64,000 bases of DNA, taken from positions 11,585-75,584 of the forward strand of contig NZ_JBFDAH010000024.1 of assembly GCF_040719265.1 (NCBI RefSeq), written 5' to 3'. The stretch comes from Aliikangiella maris (GTDB lineage: Bacteria; Pseudomonadota; Gammaproteobacteria; Enterobacterales; Kangiellaceae). The translations under genes were made by a program, and so were the position numbers. A model generated the notes under the pieces. It did not search any database. It saw only the letters and a program-made list of their open reading frames with translations, and was not told the DNA's origin. Below are positions 61,533 to 64,000 of this stretch, in pieces; positions within the stretch are counted from its first letter, which is position 1, and each line of letters starts with the position of its first letter.

Positions 61533-62192
61533 ATGTTAAAGAAAATATTCAATAAACTGGGTGAATATATAAATTCCGATGCTTTTCTCATTTTAAGAGC
61601 GCCGGTTAAGCAGAAGATTGCTGTAGATGAAAGTGATCGTGTTGAGCAATTAACAGATATTGAAGAAATTAAGCGAATATATCAACAATCTGATCGATCA
61701 CATCCAGGATATATGCAAAACTTTGAGGCGAGAATTCAGCATGGTTTGACATTCTTTGTCTATTATCGTGAAAATGAAATAGCGGCTACAACCTGGATGT
61801 TGTATGACATTCCGCGCTTTATTGATGAGCTGGTTTTACATGTGTATCCAGAAGAAAAGTCACTTTGGATTAGAGACATTTATGTGACAGAAAAGTTTAG
61901 AGGTAAAAACTGTTTTGCAAAATTGATTTATCTGGTTTCTCATCATTTTTATCGTGATAGCGTGAATTATCTTTATTCTGACGTTCAGAAATCAAACTTT
62001 AGCTCAGTAAGAGCCCATGAAAAATATGGTTTTATGGTGGTTGACTCAATGAACTATACGCATATTTTTCAGTGGTTAATCATTCGCTCGATTCGTTCTG
62101 TTAAAACTCGGGTTAATGCATTTGCGCCAACCAAATCGGTGTTGCTGCGAGGTAATCAATTGAAAAGTTATATTAAAGAAAATATAGCTTAA
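61533..62192 (+). CDS. GNAT-like N-acetyltransferase
   Basis: A 219-residue protein. The central region has the GNAT pattern: substrate-binding strands (LTFFVYYRENEIAATTWMLY), then LWIRDIYVTEKFRGKNCFAKLIYLVSHHFY, where RGKNCFAKL replaces the usual acetyl-CoA loop R/QxxGxG/A, and YSDVQKSNFSSVRAHEKYGF. The C-terminal 45 residues are extra. It is monocistronic. The substrate is unknown; the variant pyrophosphate loop is unusual. Confidence 0.7.
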   Translation: MLKKIFNKLGEYINSDAFLILRAPVKQKIAVDESDRVEQLTDIEEIKRIYQQSDRSHPGYMQNFEARIQHGLTFFVYYRENEIAATTWMLYDIPRFIDELVLHVYPEEKSLWIRDIYVTEKFRGKNCFAKLIYLVSHHFYRDSVNYLYSDVQKSNFSSVRAHEKYGFMVVDSMNYTHIFQWLIIRSIRSVKTRVNAFAPTKSVLLRGNQLKSYIKENIA

Positions 62193-62270
62193 AGTGTCGG
62201 AGTAAAGTGTTTGCTTAAATTGTTTATATCAATTGAAGTCAGTGAATTTAGAAAAAACTATTTTGAAAAA

Positions 62271-63485
62271 CTAAAATAATTCAATTTCTGATGACGATGA
62301 TGATTGGTTTTTGCGGGTAACCGATTGTCCAAGTGCTTCTTTATGATGACGATGCTCTTCTTCCATCGTATAAGAACTTCTAATATCAGATTGTAATTGC
62401 TTAAATTTAATTAGCCGATTATCAGCATCTAATCCTGAACTTGCTTGTAAAATACTGTTTGCTTGAACAAGATTTTCTTCTACGTGTTTTAACTTTTGAC
62501 TAACTCTGTCTTGAAACTGTAGGTCAACAATCACTTTACCAATTTCAACCTGAACTAATTGGCTCATATTAACCAGTAATTTTTCTGATTCGGCTAATGT
62601 ATAAGTAGTGAACTTATGTTGAGCAATGACTTCGTGAATAACTTCACCAGCTTTATCTGCCATTTTCTTTTCAGTTTCTGCTGAATTAGTTGCTGTTGTT
62701 AAAATATTTTCTACCGAAACGCCAATGGTCGAAATTTTCTTACGTATATTTTCTCCGGTATTTTTGGATTGATTTGCCAGATTTCTGACTTCGTCTGCAA
62801 CCACTGCAAACCCTCTGCCTTGCTCTCCAGCTCGTGCTGCTTCGATAGCTGCATTAAGCGCAAGTAGATTGGTTTGCTCTGCCAGCGCTTCTACTTCACC
62901 GGCCATTTTTGTTAATTCTGTCATAAAGTTAGACAGTTTGTTAATTTCACTTAATGCTGTTTTCTCTGTGTGAGAGATTGCAATTAATGTGTCTTTGAGA
63001 TTTTCAAGTTCATTCTTGATGCCTTCAGAAGTTTTTTGGACCGATTGAAATGAGGAAAAGCGCTCATTTTTATCGTTGCTGGCACCTGACACATCGACAG
63101 CGATTGAAATATTTTCACTGATTTTGGTAAACCTTTCTGCAAGTTTATCAATTGCCTCGGTAGACTGGGAAACTGATGACTCAATTTGTTTTTTCCAAAT
63201 CGGTATGAGATTGAGTAACGTGCTCGTCAGAACATTATCGGCTTCTAAAAAAGTCGCTTCGCTGTTATTCTCAACAACCTCTTCGACTTCCTCTGTTGCA
63301 GGCGATTCTGATTTTGCCATTAAAAAACAAATAAAAGTAATTATTGCCAACAAGCCGATTGACAGCCAATAGCTAAAAAGAACGCTACTGACTGCTGTTG
63401 CAGCAATCAAAACTAAATTAATCAACAGCAATTTTATTCTTGGATTCTTGGAGTCATCCATGAAAAGGTGCTCACTGATGTTCAT
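62271..63485 (-). CDS. methyl-accepting chemotaxis-type transducer without periplasmic domain
   Basis: A 404-residue protein. Two closely spaced membrane helices (about 18-60) have almost no periplasmic loop, so the signal is not sensed by a classical ligand domain. A linker and the MCP signalling domain follow, with the conserved hairpin tip EQTNLLALNAAIEAARAGEQGRGFAVVADEVR. No HAMP domain is seen. It may sense an internal or membrane state. The CheA-CheW partners are not in the window. Confidence 0.88.
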   Translation of the reverse strand: MNISEHLFMDDSKNPRIKLLLINLVLIAATAVSSVLFSYWLSIGLLAIITFICFLMAKSESPATEEVEEVVENNSEATFLEADNVLTSTLLNLIPIWKKQIESSVSQSTEAIDKLAERFTKISENISIAVDVSGASNDKNERFSSFQSVQKTSEGIKNELENLKDTLIAISHTEKTALSEINKLSNFMTELTKMAGEVEALAEQTNLLALNAAIEAARAGEQGRGFAVVADEVRNLANQSKNTGENIRKKISTIGVSVENILTTATNSAETEKKMADKAGEVIHEVIAQHKFTTYTLAESEKLLVNMSQLVQVEIGKVIVDLQFQDRVSQKLKHVEENLVQANSILQASSGLDADNRLIKFKQLQSDIRSSYTMEEEHRHHKEALGQSVTRKNQSSSSSEIELF

Positions 63486-63594
63486 TGTAATCTAATAAGT
63501 AATAGCAGTGGTTAGGCTAATTCGTCAACTTAATTACTTTAATTCGCCATTAAAACTTTGAATATCAGTATTATTTTAAAGATTTAACTCATCT

Positions 63595-63951
63595 TTAGCG
63601 ATAAATTACATGAGGCAACCAAGTCACTATTTCAGGCCAAATTGAAATTAAAATCAAGACAAATACCTGAATTGCGATAAAGGGTATCACTCCTTGATAA
63701 ATCTGTTGTGTTTGTATTTCTGTTGGTGCTGCGCCACGCAAATAAAATAATGCAAAGCCAAATGGTGGTGTTAAAAATGAGGTTTGTAGATTGACCGCGA
63801 TCATAATACCCAACCAGATGGGATCTGCACCTAGCGCTAGTAGTGCTGGCGCAGTAATAGGTACAATGACAAAAACAATTTCGATGAAGTTGTGATTTCC
63901 CACATTAATGTCGAACCATTCAATCCTTTTCAGCCAAATTAACATCATCAC
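63595..63951 (-). pseudogene. 3' remnant of a TRAP transporter large permease (DctM type)
   Basis: Only the last 100 or so residues of a protein normally over 420 long: FIEIVFVIVPITAPALLALG, then LGIMIAVNLQTSFLTPPFGFALFYLRGAAP and two terminal helices. TRAP large permeases import organic acids using a periplasmic binding protein. Family similarity starts near 63897. Upstream of that a different frame ends, so the 5' part has been lost, probably by deletion. The window ends 49 bases later, so the full extent cannot be seen. Confidence 0.75.
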
Positions 63952-64000
63952 TCAATTCTTCTTTATAACGTGAATTCGGGAAACTTAATTTTTCTGTAGA
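63920..64000 (-). CDS. possible C-terminal end of a gene leaving the window
   Basis: The minus strand from the window edge reads STEKLSFPNSRYKEELSDD and ends DVNLAEKD-stop at 63920. The composition is protein-like and the frame differs from the TRAP remnant, which it overlaps. Too short to identify. Confidence 0.3.
   Translation of the reverse strand, partial: STEKLSFPNSRYKEELSDDVNLAEKD

Overview
This is an AT-rich gammaproteobacterial chromosome segment. The housekeeping content and gene order (priA, maeA, rpmE, rph-yicC, gmk-rpoZ-spoT-ridA-trmH, coq7, cpxRA, a caa3-type oxidase operon) point to a free-living aerobe of the Oceanospirillales type, perhaps near Kangiellaceae. That placement is inference from gene content only. 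No rRNA, tRNA or CRISPR array was seen.

Layout. 1-2.6 kb: two FtsX/MacB-type ABC permeases. 2.6-12.8 kb: priA, maeA, a secreted metzincin protease, a flavin monooxygenase, an SNase-family nuclease and rpmE. 13.3-13.9 kb: a small heat-shock gene with a sigma-32-like promoter and a ROSE-like RNA-thermometer leader. 14.4-15.6 kb: a decayed sensor gene and a broken ORF containing an N and an 84-bp duplication, probably an assembly scar. 15.6-25 kb: a Ycf46-like AAA ATPase, coq7, cpxA-cpxR divergent from a cpxP/spy-like gene across Cpx-box-like repeats, a lipoprotein, a DUF418 membrane protein, apaH and a YdfG-like reductase.

25-43 kb: the conserved rph-yicC / gmk-rpoZ-spoT cluster is split by about 12 kb. 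The part next to yicC (26.8-36.8 kb) looks like a genomic island in the 3' end of yicC. Its far end carries a short sequence encoding the same seven C-terminal residues and stop as YicC, differing only at third codon positions, and 12-bp-period TGGTGGGCAG repeats lie just inside both ends. No integrase is visible. The island holds a compact operon (winged-helix regulator, C5-cytosine methyltransferase, McrB-like AAA+ NTPase, DUF2357 PD-(D/E)XK protein), resembling LlaJI/BsuMI-type NTP-dependent restriction. It also holds a hipBA module with two GGATA-N6-TATCC operators, a frameshifted SEC-C protein with a perfect 15-bp hairpin at the break, and an orphan protein.

43-51 kb: a rhodanese-methyltransferase fusion, a class III cyclase-FHA protein with a short ParA-like ATPase, an Ala/Lys-rich histone-H1-like protein behind phased A-tracts, a DUF3530 protein with a thioesterase, and an ECF sigma factor with a membrane partner. 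51-60 kb: coxB-coxA-ctaG-coxC, a DUF2909 protein on the other strand, then SURF1, a membrane protein, ctaA, ctaB and SCO1. 60-64 kb: an EnvZ-like kinase without an adjacent regulator, a GNAT-like acetyltransferase, a chemotaxis-type transducer without a periplasmic domain, and a truncated TRAP permease remnant.
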